Origin: Pratylenchus scribneri
Lineage: Eukaryota > Nematoda > Chromadorea > Rhabditida > Pratylenchidae
Reading direction: 5' to 3'
Length of the DNA: 64,000 nt
Assembly: GCA_030063045.1 (NCBI GenBank)
Contig: JAQSEB010000157.1
Location: 124,001-188,000 of the forward strand
Numbering within the stretch: the first letter of the stretch is position 1; every line of letters begins with the position of its first letter. Under the pieces are notes generated by a model. It was not told the DNA's origin, searched no databases, and worked only from the letters and a program-made list of their open reading frames with translations. This document shows positions 44,562-55,844 of the stretch, one piece after another. A program made the position numbers and the translations under genes.

Positions 44562-46557
44562 TATATTATATTAAATATAATAATTTTTTAATTTTATCTC
44601 TTTTTATAAAATTAAAAGACTTCTTTTTTTAATAATAAAAATAAATTAAAAAATTATTCGTCACCAATTCTTTTGTTTTTTTTTTCAAAGTCGCGATTTC
44701 ATTATTTAATTGTCACTTTGCATTCATTGTTTCAAATTGGATAAAGAATGAATTTTAAATTTGAAGAGAGGCAAATGAAAATCAAATATATTATTTAAAA
44801 AGCCAACAAAATTAATTCCTTAAAGCCAATCAAATTTATAATAAGATAATAAAATCTTTCTGGATAAATTTCTGAATATAAAACAAAGAAAATAATTCAT
44901 TCATTCCATTTCCATTTAATATTTAATCAAATTTGATAATATACCTAGAGAGCATATTTTATAATAATTAATAAAAATATATAGAAATTTTTAAAAAATT
45001 TTGGTTGAGAATTGGATGGCGCAATAAAAATGTGAAAATAAGAATTTTATTCAATATGAAGATTGTGGAAATATCATTCATAATTCATAATATTAAAATT
45101 ATTCGCAATATTTAATTTTCCTAAAATTATCGTATTAAATGAAATTTAAACACTCGACAGTCGACGCCATCTCAATTGAATTTGATTTAATTTCATACTC
45201 ATTGTCAATAATAAAATAACCTCAAAAGTGCAAATTTGCACCTTTGTTTTAAAATGAAATTTCAAAAAAAAAATAAAAATGAAATTATTTAATCTATGGG
45301 TAATTTAATAAGAAAAAATTTTAGTATAATATATTTCTGGATATTTGGATTTTATTGTTTTCCGGATACAATATTTCTATTTTTATATTTGTTTTTAATT
45401 TCGATTTTTTCAATATCAGAATATAAGGATTTATTTTATTTTGGTTTTTCATAATATTCTAATAAATTTTCTTCGATTTCTAAGTATATATGATATTATT
45501 TCCTCTTACAAAATAAAACAACTTGCATTAATAACATTTATGAAATAATTCATTGTAGCAAAAGCAAACATGAATGAATTCTATATTTCCTTATATAAAA
45601 AATTGAAAAAACATGCTATTTTTTTCTCCCCAAAAAACTTTTTTCCCCTAAAAAAATCTTTTTTTCCTCAAAACTTTTTTTCCCCCCAAAAAACACTTTT
45701 TTATAACCAATACCTCTTTTTCCCCCAAAAAAACACTTTTTTTATCCCCAATAAACCCAAAAGTGAAAATTTTTTTGATTTTTTCTTAAAAATCATAAAA
45801 GTAAATGGAATTTAAGCTTCAGAAGATGAAATTATCTCAATATTTTTAATGTGAGTTTTCATATAAATTTCTTTCGGCATTACAAACTTAGCTTTACCTA
45901 GCTCAAATACTTACCTTAATCTTAGCCCTTAACCCCTAGAACCCATGCTCTCACCCTAAATTACACTAACCCTAGCCCGTAGCCCCTAAAACCCATCCTC
46001 CGACCCTAGCCTAACCCTATCCCATAGCCCCTAAAACCCGTGGTCTGGTAACCTAGTCCCTAATTCGGAAAACCACATCCGAGTCATAAACATTAAACTT
46101 ATTAGAAAATTTATTTTTTTACACATTGGAACATATGAAATGAGTTGCATTCCATTTACTTGTATGATTTTTAAAAAAAAATCAAAAAATTTTCACTTTG
46201 TAGAACATTTTATTATCAAAACGATTTATCAAAGATTATTGACCAGAATGTTATGGCTAAAAAAAAGCCCGATTTAGTCTATTTTGCTCTTTTTCATAAA
46301 CTTAATGCAATTTAAAGCAAATTCACTATTTTTTCTCTAACTTATCTTAATATGATGTTGATGTCTATAGAATGAAATAAAAATTGTGTATTTTAACCTT
46401 TCTTTAATCTAAAAGAATTTTTTTGATATTTTTATCGATAAATAAAATTCAAAGTGAATAATTAAAATGGATGTGTATTTAGGATGAATTTAAAGCGTTG
46501 AATTTGATATCAAAAATTGGTATATGTGTATATATCTAATAATTTCAAAATGGTCCA
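44562..46557. other. Intergenic region with low-complexity tracts
   Basis: AT-rich. 45610-45750 is a C4-6/A6/T6-8 low-complexity tract; an 81-codon frame through it is not credible. Confidence 0.6.
45885..46045. repeat. Degenerate telomere-like repeat (CCCTAR-type)
   Basis: Irregular units such as ccctagcctaaccctatccc and tagcccctaaaaccc over about 160 bp, mostly CCC followed by TA(A/G). Probably an interstitial, decayed array. Confidence 0.65.
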
Positions 46558-49500
46558 TTATGACAAAAAAACACATTGGTGTGGCCCATGATGGTCAACT
46601 ATTTGGCGGGCACTGGCATTCAAGACCGCAACAAGTGGGTTGAGCAAATGACCGGGATATTGGGTGATTTGAACCGGCCATTGAGGCATTGGTCCGGTTG
46701 GCCCATTTTGGCGGTAAATTGCGGTGACCAATTCCTGACAAAAGGATACGCAATTTTGATGAATGACACAATATTGTCCTTGTTGGAAACGGTCCGCCAC
46801 CAATGCCGCAACAATTTCATCCAATCCAGGATTTTCAATGGCAAATTGGAATTGATCCGGCAGACGCGTTATATCTCTGCATTTTAGAAAGATTTCCCAA
46901 ACTCGAATCAAATTTTCCAGTATATATTAGCTTCCAGTTTACCTTATTAGCTACCACTTTCTAGACATGATTAGGTGAATTAATTGGAGAAAAATTTAGT
47001 GAATTTGATTGAAAATTATAAAAGTTAATAAATAACCAAAAAAGCAGTAAAATATTCACTAATTTGTGGCCAAAAATTTCTGGCAATTTAATATATTTAA
47101 TGATCCAAACATTTTAATATTAAATATTGAAAAGAGAATGCTTACATCAATGATATAAAAATTTTATAATAGCTAGAAACATTGCTAAATTATCATCCAT
47201 TAAAAAATTCTTATATAAATGTTATGGGCATATTGGGCAATTAGAAAATTTGAATAATTTTAAAATCGATTTGGAATAATGCAAAAAAGGATTTCATGAT
47301 ATAAAATAAATTTATATTTTAAAAAATATTACTAAATTTCTAAACATTATATTTTTTTAATAGGACTTATTTTAAAATTATGTATGTTGAAGCCATTTTT
47401 GATCTTTCATTTGGTCAAAAATATGAATCAAAATTTTATGTGAGCCTTATTTCTGCTCGTATTTTATCGGAGCAATGTTAGAAGACCAAATCGATTCAGC
47501 ATTTATCAAGTATTTATTTACTATTATTTATTACTAAAATTTATTCTAACTTGATGAATTCAGAAAATGTTAATCAAACTATTTTGATCAGGGTAAATTG
47601 TAATTTTCTAAATAAAATCGTACAAATCAATCGGCATTAAATGTAAATATATAAGCTTTAACGAAAAATTTTTAAAATTGCATTTTACAGGAAATTTTTA
47701 ATGAAAGTTTCAGAATATCGAAAAATTGGGAAAAAATTTTTTAATAAATTAAGTAAAAAAAATCTAAAATTATTAAATATAAACTTTTTGATTGTTTTAA
47801 AAAGTATTAAATTTAATGCATAATTTTAAATTTATTTTGAAATTAAAAAATAAATGCGAAAAATTGCATTATTTTTCCTATTTTCACCATAACCAATTAT
47901 AAATTTGCTTCAACATACATATCTTTTGTAAATTAATTTTCCATCGAAACCCACACGTTTTAATCTATTTAATCCTTGATAAAATCATGACCGAATTTTT
48001 CTCATTGGCCAATAATTTAGCAATATTTCAAGCTATTTATAAAATTTTTATGGCATTGAAATTGAACTGATCTCTTTCAGAAATATATTTAATATCAAAT
48101 GGATTGATCAAATAAAATTGGTCAGAAAATTTTGGCCAAAAAAATTTAAAATTGCAAGAATTTAACCTTTTTCTACTTTTTGGTTATATTTATTCATTTA
48201 AATTTTAACAAATCCACTAAATCTTTATCTAATTAATTCCACCAAATCAACGCTTAATAATGGTACCAAATTATAATAAGCTTAAAGCTAATATTCACTT
48301 ATTAATTTGTGGTGGAATTTAGTTATTTACAGTATACGACAATTATTGACGCGTCATTGGGGATGGAACGGTCTAGTGCAGAAGGTGATAAAGCAGAAGG
48401 ATAAAAATTGCATTTAATCAAGGTAAAATTAGCTATGAAATGATATCAAAAAAATCAACTAAAAATGGATATTCAGAGATATGGCAACCAAAATCATAAT
48501 TTTAATTAAATAATCAAGTTTTTTGGCCATAATTTTGTAATTATCCAACAATTGCCTATTCTTTTGGTTTCATTTTGTAGCTAATTTTATTTTCTATAAA
48601 ATGCTATATAAATTTTCCTAGAAGCTTTACAACCATTCGACATTAGACTGTTTCATCCTCTGATTATCGCTTCCCCAATTGTCCTAATACCAAATTCGCA
48701 TAAATAATTATAAACCGATATGAATCAGTGTCAAATAATTGATTAATAAAATTTCATAATTTAAATTAAAATAAATTAAATATTTAATTAAAAAATGTTT
48801 AAAATATCATTGTCTTAGAATCATAAAAATATTAAAAAATTTGAATTCAATAAATATTTAAAAGCATTATATTTTGAACATAAATTTCTTATACTTAAAT
48901 TTATCAATAGTTTTTAAATAAAGATGTCAAAGCCGTTCATGTGAAATTAATTTTCGGATTTTTTCCGTCAAAAAATTGAATCTCTTTTCGCTTGTAATCT
49001 TATCATAACATTAATCGATGGTCCATTTATATTGTTTTACCTTTATTATTCTATTGTGATAATGACAAAAAGAGACATTCATTCATTATTTAAATATTTT
49101 ATTTTGACATTATATTTAATTGATAATTTCCCCATTTTACGCCTTGCGACAATTTTCCTATTCATTCCATCACTTATCCATAAAAATAATTGTAATTCAA
49201 TTAATTTATTGAGTGAATAAATATTTTCCTAATTAAATTGGAATTTGCTATTTATCACTTGATAGCACCTCATTACTTTTCACTATATTGGTGGATTGCG
49301 ATCAATCGTCCTCTGCAAATTGTCAAGCAACAATAAACTTGATTTAGTCGACAATAAAATTGTGATTGTAAAATGGTTATTACCCGGGAACAGCAGAAAA
49401 AAGGTAGCACCAGCAATGAAAACACACTCTTCAATCAAAATAATGATGAAAATGGAGATGGGTTAAACACTGGTACAGCCACCGAAATTGCTGCAAACTC

Positions 49501-52500
49501 CAATGAGGGGAAAACCCCAATCAACAATGAAATATTGAGACAAATCGGTGATATGTTCGAGAACATAAAAAGCAGTTTGGAACAGAATCAAAATCGCCTT
49601 TTTCGTGAACATGAGGAAAAATTGGAGAAGATGGAAAGGGACAATAATGAGAAATTGAGACAATTGAATGAGAAAATTGAAAATCGACACGGGTCAAGCC
49701 AAGCAGAAAATGTGGACAATGGCGGATTTGGTCGAGGTTTGCCACAATTCAATTCACAAGGACTTATTGGAACAAAAAGCAAGAAGCAGGCCCACAAACA
49801 AGTTGGAAACTCCCACTTCAATGCAAATTTTGGAGAAAACAGCAATAGAATTAATTTCGACGATGCAGATGAGCATAGCCCAGAATTAGGTTTTGGATTT
49901 GGATTTAATAGGAATAAGGAACATACCACCGACAATGAAAACCAAAACACTGATGGAAATTTGGAAAGTGTGCTGGCCGCATTAAAGGAAATTGTCATCG
50001 GAGTTCGCGAACAAAACCTTGAGATGGTCCGAACAAATGAAAGATGCCAATTTGCACAAATATCAGCAACCTTGGGAAGAATTTCGGGCACCGAAGGACG
50101 AACAAGTATTGAGAATTTCTTTGAAAATTTTGAGAGTATAACCTTTGGTTGGGAGCAAGAAAGAATGGCCCAATTATTAAGTGCACATCTCGTCGGCCAA
50201 GCCAAGACCATCTTCAATACATTACCAAACGGCCAGAAGAAATCGTATAAGAAAATAAAGGAAGCAATATTATGGGGCCAAAACTCGATCGACTCATTGA
50301 GATTTACCGCCAAATCAAAATTGCAAGCCGGCCTATTCCGTCGTCCCGATGAAGATTTTCGACAATTTGGATTAAAGGTTTATTCGACAATTAAGGATGC
50401 TATGATGGCCACCACTCCCGAAGAAATTCTGGAGGATGAAGCAAAAAGCTATTTTCTCCAAAAAGTCAAAGATCCGTCAATAAAAAATGCACTTTTACTT
50501 GTTCATCGGGATTTGAATTTTTATGAAGTGATCGACAAAGCGGAAGAGTTGCGTTCAGCCAATTATGGACCGGTCAGAAGGAATTTTGGCCCAACTGGTT
50601 ATACAACGGCACAAGAAAACTTCATTCCAGCCAATAATCAGCCGACAAATAAAATACAAAATATCATCGACAATAAAATTGGAGCTCAAAATAAGAATAT
50701 GGGAAATAATGGCAGCCAGAATAAAAGGTTTGGTGGAAATAATGGTAGCCCGAATAGGAATTTTGGTGGAAATCGAAATATTGTCACTGGAATGACTGCC
50801 ACGAAATTGAACACCAATGCCATTTATGGACAAAACTCAGCGGAAAAGGACATTTTTGATGATTTATGGGAAAATGGTGAAGAGAAAATTTATGAGGTTG
50901 GACAATTTGAGATGGAAAATCGGGAAGACCAGCATGACGGTTATGAAGAGGACCGCGAAAATCCGGCACTAATGGGAATAATTAGCCAAAATATTAAAAG
51001 CAGCTATAAAAATGCCATCATCACTCCGATAAAACCACAAATTGGATGGGCTTATGAATTATCGGACTCGAAAGTCTACGAAAATTCCATTCCATACACT
51101 GCAATAGTGGGCACAACTGGCTTAGCTTCAATCGGCAATGAATGGTCAACCACCCAAAATTTGAATAAAAAAGCGGGTGAGTTGAGCCCAAACCAAATGG
51201 CACAAGTGGATCCGATCATCAATGAATTTTCTGATATTTTGGCATTAAATCTATTGCGTTCAGTGCCAGTGGAATGCACTGATTTTTTGCCGGAGCGGGA
51301 AGGGTTCACCCATCAATCAAAGAAACATACACTTTCAATTAAATCATCAATGAATAATTCGCTTTTAAAATCTCAAGAAAATAATTCCAGTCACATGAAG
51401 AAAACCCGGGCTCCTGGAAAAAATTTGGCCAAATTGGTGATGCTCCCCTCAGTGGAAGAAGGAATAGCGGAATTAATCAATGAATTACTCAACATTTTGG
51501 CAACACCAAAATCGGTGAAGTTTTATACCATCCTTCCACCGCCACTATTCAGTCCGGCTTTTGAAAAAGGCATTGTTCGTTTGTTGGCTGTAAAAATGGA
51601 TAATGTTGTGGCCCATCAGGAATTCCGTAGTCGGACTTTATTATCATTGGATTGGACCGGTGCAGCTTTAAACAAATATCACACGGTCGTTGGGAAATGG
51701 ACAAAAGCCGGCCCCCTAAATAGTTCCCGTTTTTGCACTGGAGTTATTTTCGTCCCTTCGGTTGAGCCGAAGTCAAACATCAATGAAAAAATGTGTCATC
51801 CACAAAGTACACCAGCCATTCGACAATATAATCGTTCGATTTGGAAACGGAGCCGTTCTCGTTCTCCTCTCGTGATTTGGCACAATCCACGCCCTCCAAG
51901 TATTATTCGTGTTTCCATGCAACCGGTTGATATGCGACATCGGGATGATCGGAAAGAATGGGGACGGTATCGCCGACATTGATGATTGCGCGTGGAAGCG
52001 CAAATTGAAGAGAGGGGGTTGTGATAATGACAAAAAGAGACATTCATTCATTATTTAAATATTTTATTTTGACATTATATTTAATTGATAATTTCCCCAT
52101 TTTACGCCTTGCGACAATTTTCCTATTCATTCCATCACTTATCCATAAAAATAATTGTAATTCAATTAATTTATTGAGTGAATAAATATTTTCCTAATTA
52201 AATTGGAATTTGCTATTTATCACTCTATTTTACATTCAAATTGAATGTTTCTAAAAAGTTAAATTTACTTTGGTAAAATTGTTTTGATATTACTTGAAAT
52301 TTTATAAACAAAATAATACTAAATGAATTGATTGGCCCTAGATTATGTTTAAGATAATCGAAATATACCTAATCAATATGATCTAATAATTAGGGTTAAT
52401 TATCCGCGAGCGGATAATGAAATAGCGAATAACGGATAGTGCGGATAGTCAGGATGCGGATAACAGAACGGTTAGATTATCCGCGCAAATTATCCGCGGA

Positions 52501-54376
52501 TACTAACCATTTCGCTCCCTTTATAAGGTACTGTAGATCAAATTTATTTAATTTTTTGGTCAGAGAAGTGAATTATACTTAATAATATAAGAGCCATTCA
52601 CGAGCAAAAAATTTGTGATAAAAATTTTATTTTTTATAAATAAAGCAAAAAATTATTGAAAGCTTAAAAAACATTTTCTTAACTCAATACCTATTTAAAT
52701 TTTTTAATATTCAAAAATAAAGTTAATGATATTCTAAACATTTTTTGAATTATATTTAATTTATTTTACTTAAATTTATAAAATTTTATTTCTAAATTTT
52801 TTTAAAAATTATAAGTGATGAAAAAACTCACGAAATTTTCCAATAACGGTCACCATAATATGTGCCAGGAGGAATGACTCGAACCCCCTCTCTTCCGTAT
52901 CCAAATTCTGAAGAAAAAGTAAAATTTTACATAAAATCTTGAAATTTATATTTTTTTTTAAAAAATTATTTCCTTAAAAATATTTGTTTTTTTTTAAATG
53001 TTTCAATGAAAGAAATTAAGAATAAGAGAAAGAAAAATCAAGAAAATTAAAAAAAAAAGGATTCTTTATTATAAAGCAATTAATAAAGCATACAAAAATA
53101 TCTGGCAAGATTATGCAAATTACTTTTATTCTACATTTTTATAATAAAAATTTTTAAATTTAATCTTCAATAATTTTATTTATTAAACTCGTAATAATTA
53201 CGATAATCAAAAAATTTAACTATAACATACATGAAATAACTAAGAAGTACATCAAAAAAGATTAAATGAATTAAAATAGGAGTTATATAAAGCTTTATCA
53301 AAAAGCTAGAGATAAAACAGATGCATATACAAACATGTACATAGATTGTTTTGTGAAATTAGCACTTTTGGCTAAAATTCATTTGATCAAATATGCATAT
53401 GATTAAATAAAATTGAACAAATTTGAGATGAATTATATCTATAAATGAATGATTTTTTTTCATTTAGGATTTTTCCAATTTTCAGTTTAATAATTGTCAA
53501 ACACAATTGTGAAATTGATGGACATTTAGCAATAAAAATAATGATCGATAGTTACTTTATAGACATGATTGAAAAGATAAAAGTAACTTTTCATTTTTTT
53601 CAGGAAAAAGCATTCATTAAAAAATCTTAAAATTTAAAAATAATTAAAAATAAGCTATCAAAAATGTGTTTGCCATTGCATAATTAAATAAATTATAAAT
53701 ATTCTGAAATAGAGGAAAGAAAAAATAATAGAAAAAAGATTTAAGAAAGAAATGAATTTAGTTTTTTTTTTATTTTAATTAATTTTATTTTTAAATAAAT
53801 AAATTTTACTGACCACGTCTGCCAACAATGATTGCGTGATGGTAGACGTTCGGCAACGGGATGACCATGTACCGATCCGGCCGTTGTTGGACGCGGACAC
53901 GCTAATAAATTTTTTTATAAATAAATCAAATTTTTTATTTAGACAAAAATTAAAATGATAAATTATATTATTAGCTAGAGCTAATCAAAATGATTGAATG
54001 GTAGAAAATTTAATTATTGCTTGACCAAAATTATAAAGTATTTAACATTTAACCGATTTTCGTTAACTATTTTGGAATTGGTTAAATGAAATCTAAAAAT
54101 AACCCACAATCGGTCCTTGATGAGATCTATCAATTTAATATAAGGTTTAATGCTTAAGTTCAAACCATTGAAATAACAAAATTTTTTGAATTTCAATATT
54201 CTTTTCTTCAATTTTAAAATTTATATTTTTACTTATTTAATTTTTAATTTTAAATCATCTACCACGGCAAAAAGTTGGTATCGAATGGCAAAGATCGAAT
54301 TGCAATCAGTGATCAATGGGCATCGACGGCGATTATGGCCCGGCAAGTGGCACATTGAACAGCGTTGGGCAACCAT
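46558..54376 (-). CDS. CCHC zinc-knuckle plus NlpC/P60-LRAT-like protein, 4 exons, 198 aa
   Basis: Exons are 54263-54376, 53814-53901, 52832-52907 and 46558-46876 (597 nt, phases agree at every junction). Exon 1 encodes MVAQ and a perfect CX2CX4HX4C zinc knuckle, CSMCHLPGHNRRRC. Exon 2 (RYMVIPLPNVYHHAIIVGRRG) carries the His-containing strand typical of LRAT/H-rev107-like NlpC/P60 enzymes. Exon 3 is EFGYGREGVRVIPPGTYYG. Exon 4 carries the Cys motif QYCVIHQNCVSFCQELVTA, corresponding to the NC(E)xF nucleophile motif, and ends GPHQCVFLS. Enzymes of this superfamily are thiol acyltransferases or peptidases; the substrate here is unknown. There is no signal peptide or C-terminal membrane helix, unlike vertebrate LRAT and H-rev107 proteins. 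Intron 3 is about 6 kb and holds a young LTR element on the opposite strand. Several decayed copies follow at 56.4-59.9 kb. The link between exon 3 and exon 4 across the insertion rests on phase and on the spacing of the copies. Confidence 0.68.
48340..48690. repeat. Fold-back repeat, family A, diverged copy
   Basis: Carries ggatggaacggtctagtgc at one side and gactgtttcatcctctgatta at the other, with ttttggccataatttt inside. It lies in intron 3 of the zinc-knuckle/LRAT-like gene. Confidence 0.5.
49055..49258 (+). repeat. 5' LTR (204 bp) of the gag-only element
   Basis: Identical by eye to 52020-52223. It is followed by a short leader before the ATG at 49373; no clear tRNA primer site was recognised. 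Confidence 0.92.
49373..51982 (+). CDS. Gag-like polyprotein with fused 3' Pol remnants (869 aa)
   Basis: The N-terminus is Asn/Glu-rich with a coiled coil (HEEKLEKMERDNNEKLRQLN). Residues ~230-410 are a retrotransposon Gag capsid domain, including GTEGRTSIENFFENFESITF and PDEDFRQFGLKVYSTIKDAM. A Gly/Asn-rich linker follows (GGNNGSPNRNFGGNRN), with no CCHC knuckle. Around residue 615 the stretch LSPNQMAQVDPIINEFSDIL matches the short region that normally precedes RT in Ty3/gypsy Pol. After it the homology is lost, which marks the deletion of RT through integrase. The last ~250 residues are unrecognised and end in a basic Arg/Ser/Pro-rich tail (SIWKRSRSRSPLVIWHN). The whole frame has stayed open, which suggests youth or selection on Gag. 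It would form particles that package helper-supplied enzymes (inference). Confidence 0.82.
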   Translation: MVITREQQKKGSTSNENTLFNQNNDENGDGLNTGTATEIAANSNEGKTPINNEILRQIGDMFENIKSSLEQNQNRLFREHEEKLEKMERDNNEKLRQLNEKIENRHGSSQAENVDNGGFGRGLPQFNSQGLIGTKSKKQAHKQVGNSHFNANFGENSNRINFDDADEHSPELGFGFGFNRNKEHTTDNENQNTDGNLESVLAALKEIVIGVREQNLEMVRTNERCQFAQISATLGRISGTEGRTSIENFFENFESITFGWEQERMAQLLSAHLVGQAKTIFNTLPNGQKKSYKKIKEAILWGQNSIDSLRFTAKSKLQAGLFRRPDEDFRQFGLKVYSTIKDAMMATTPEEILEDEAKSYFLQKVKDPSIKNALLLVHRDLNFYEVIDKAEELRSANYGPVRRNFGPTGYTTAQENFIPANNQPTNKIQNIIDNKIGAQNKNMGNNGSQNKRFGGNNGSPNRNFGGNRNIVTGMTATKLNTNAIYGQNSAEKDIFDDLWENGEEKIYEVGQFEMENREDQHDGYEEDRENPALMGIISQNIKSSYKNAIITPIKPQIGWAYELSDSKVYENSIPYTAIVGTTGLASIGNEWSTTQNLNKKAGELSPNQMAQVDPIINEFSDILALNLLRSVPVECTDFLPEREGFTHQSKKHTLSIKSSMNNSLLKSQENNSSHMKKTRAPGKNLAKLVMLPSVEEGIAELINELLNILATPKSVKFYTILPPPLFSPAFEKGIVRLLAVKMDNVVAHQEFRSRTLLSLDWTGAALNKYHTVVGKWTKAGPLNSSRFCTGVIFVPSVEPKSNINEKMCHPQSTPAIRQYNRSIWKRSRSRSPLVIWHNPRPPSIIRVSMQPVDMRHRDDRKEWGRYRRH
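52020..52223 (+). repeat. 3' LTR (204 bp) of the gag-only element
   Basis: Second copy of the LTR, preceded by the purine tract and followed by the TCTAT target duplication. Confidence 0.92.
52390..52515. repeat. Short GCGGATA repeat cluster
   Basis: About nine copies of CGGATA or its complement TATCCG within 120 bp (attatccgcgagcggataat, gcggatagtcaggatgcgga). Both orientations are mixed, so it is largely self-complementary. It lies in intron 3 of the zinc-knuckle/LRAT-like gene. Confidence 0.7.
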
Positions 54377-55018
54377 TGCAAGATTTTAGAGGTGAAAATT
54401 TTAAACTTTAATCTTAAAATCTACAATACATAATTTTTACACAGAAAATATGATATAAAAATAGATAGAATGTTTTTAATTTGATAAAAAAGGATTGAAA
54501 TTGCCGAAAAGAAATTTAAAATATCATAAAATAATTAATATTTAAAGCCGAAATAATTATAGGGTTTAAAGGTTTAAAATTGAGTTGAAAACAACATTAC
54601 TTTTGGATAGATCTCGTCAAGACGCTTCGAATGGTATATAATTTGTTATGGATTATTAAAGATAAAACTATTCGAGATTTTTATTTTTGGTTCAAAATTA
54701 ATTTTTAATATTATTTAAACCTAACCGAATAATAATCAATTTATCCTTCTTGAAGTAATCACTCAATTTGGTATAAATCTACTCCTTCAACATTGAGTTT
54801 GACAATTTTAATAGTTTTGCTTTAAAAGTTGGCAAATTTAGAATCGGTAATATTTTAACGACATTAGATCCCATTATCCGGTTTTATTTTTGTTGCTGAG
54901 TTCATGGACGAGCCAAGTCGGGGCTAACGAATTTCAACCTCTTTCATTTGTATTTATTCCAATTAGCATTAAACTTTTTAAAATTGTTAAATTTTTCGAA
55001 AAAATAATATTCCAATTT

Positions 55019-55704
55019 TTATTTGCGCAACACAGTTGTTAATTCTTCACTTTCATTGCTAAACAGTTCAATTAATTCCGTCAAAAATCGTCTCGGTTCA
55101 TGGATCACCACTGGGCACAATTTTTCAAGAGGAAATGGAACATCTGCTTCAATTGAACCAGCTTTTGCTAATTTGTCAAGAATGCAATAGGGCCTTGCTA
55201 GGTATTTTTCCCTTTTTGATTATTGAAAAATCCTAATATAAATTTGATTTCATTCTATTTGCTCATTTATTAAAATTAAACATTTTTATGAGAATTTAGT
55301 TATGTATTTTTATTAGATTTATTAGAATTGGTAGTTGTTAATTTAATTGTAGACATTTCTCACCCATAAAATCAATAATCTCTTTGCACATTTTTTTGCA
55401 GAATGTCTCAAGCGGAATGATGGAGCTGTGAATGGCATTCTTTTTTGGACGTTTATCAAAAACTGGGCTCTCTTCTCATTCTCACACATATTCGCAATTT
55501 GGCTTTGGCAACTGCCAATCAATAGAAGAAATCTAATCGAGCCACTCAAATCATAAAATTATGCCGGGCCAATTTTATTTTTTAATTCATGATTAAATTA
55601 GTTCTATTTTTAGCAATGGCGAAACAATGTACACTTTAGAAGCTGCAAATGAAATATGATAATGGTCGGCATCCAGCGAGAAATCACAACACTCATTCAG
55701 GTTT
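55019..55704 (-). pseudogene. Unrecognised protein fragment, three exon-like pieces
   Basis: The clearest pieces are 55019-55197 (RPYCILDKLAKAGSIEADVP ... ELTTVLRK and a stop) and 55364-55474 (SPVFDKRPKKNAIHSSIIPL ... MCKEIIDFM). They join in phase at GG/GTGAGA and tag/CAAGG. A third piece at 55635-55704 reads NECCDFSLDADHYHISFAAS before a GTGTAC donor. Between pieces two and three the frame contains TGA codons (near 55480-55490) that no reasonable intron removes. The locus is therefore probably broken or incompletely understood. The family is not recognised. Confidence 0.45.
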
Positions 55705-55844
55705 TTATTAGGACAATAAAAAGAAAAGTTACAATGAATATAAGTTTGAATTAAGTTTAAGCTTTACTTAAAAGCTAATTATTTTTAATGTTGAAAATAT
55801 TTAAAATGGCAAAAAAGCATGGAAAAGGGCGAAAAGATTTTAAC

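Larger units (their letters stand above)
49055..52223 (+). mobile_element. Non-autonomous gag-only LTR retrotransposon
   Basis: Two 204-bp direct repeats (49055-49258, 52020-52223) look identical, start TGTGATAA and end TTATCAC. They are flanked by a 5-bp target duplication TCTAT (49050-49054, 52224-52228). A purine tract GAAGAGAGGGGGT (52007-52019) sits directly before the right LTR. The interior is one 869-codon open frame. No complete protease, RT, RNase H or integrase is present. The element sits in the antisense direction within intron 3 of the zinc-knuckle/LRAT-like gene. Confidence 0.92.

Noticed and set aside
45570..45815. 81-codon Phe/Lys/Pro-rich frame
   Set aside because: Low-complexity C/A/T homopolymer tract; no domain.
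46576..46887. 103-codon plus-strand frame
   Set aside because: Antisense of the Cys exon of the zinc-knuckle/LRAT-like gene, whose sense frame has conserved relatives in the array.
49588..50313. 241-codon minus-strand frame
   Set aside because: It is an antisense shadow of the gag frame of the LTR element, which has clear Gag homology.
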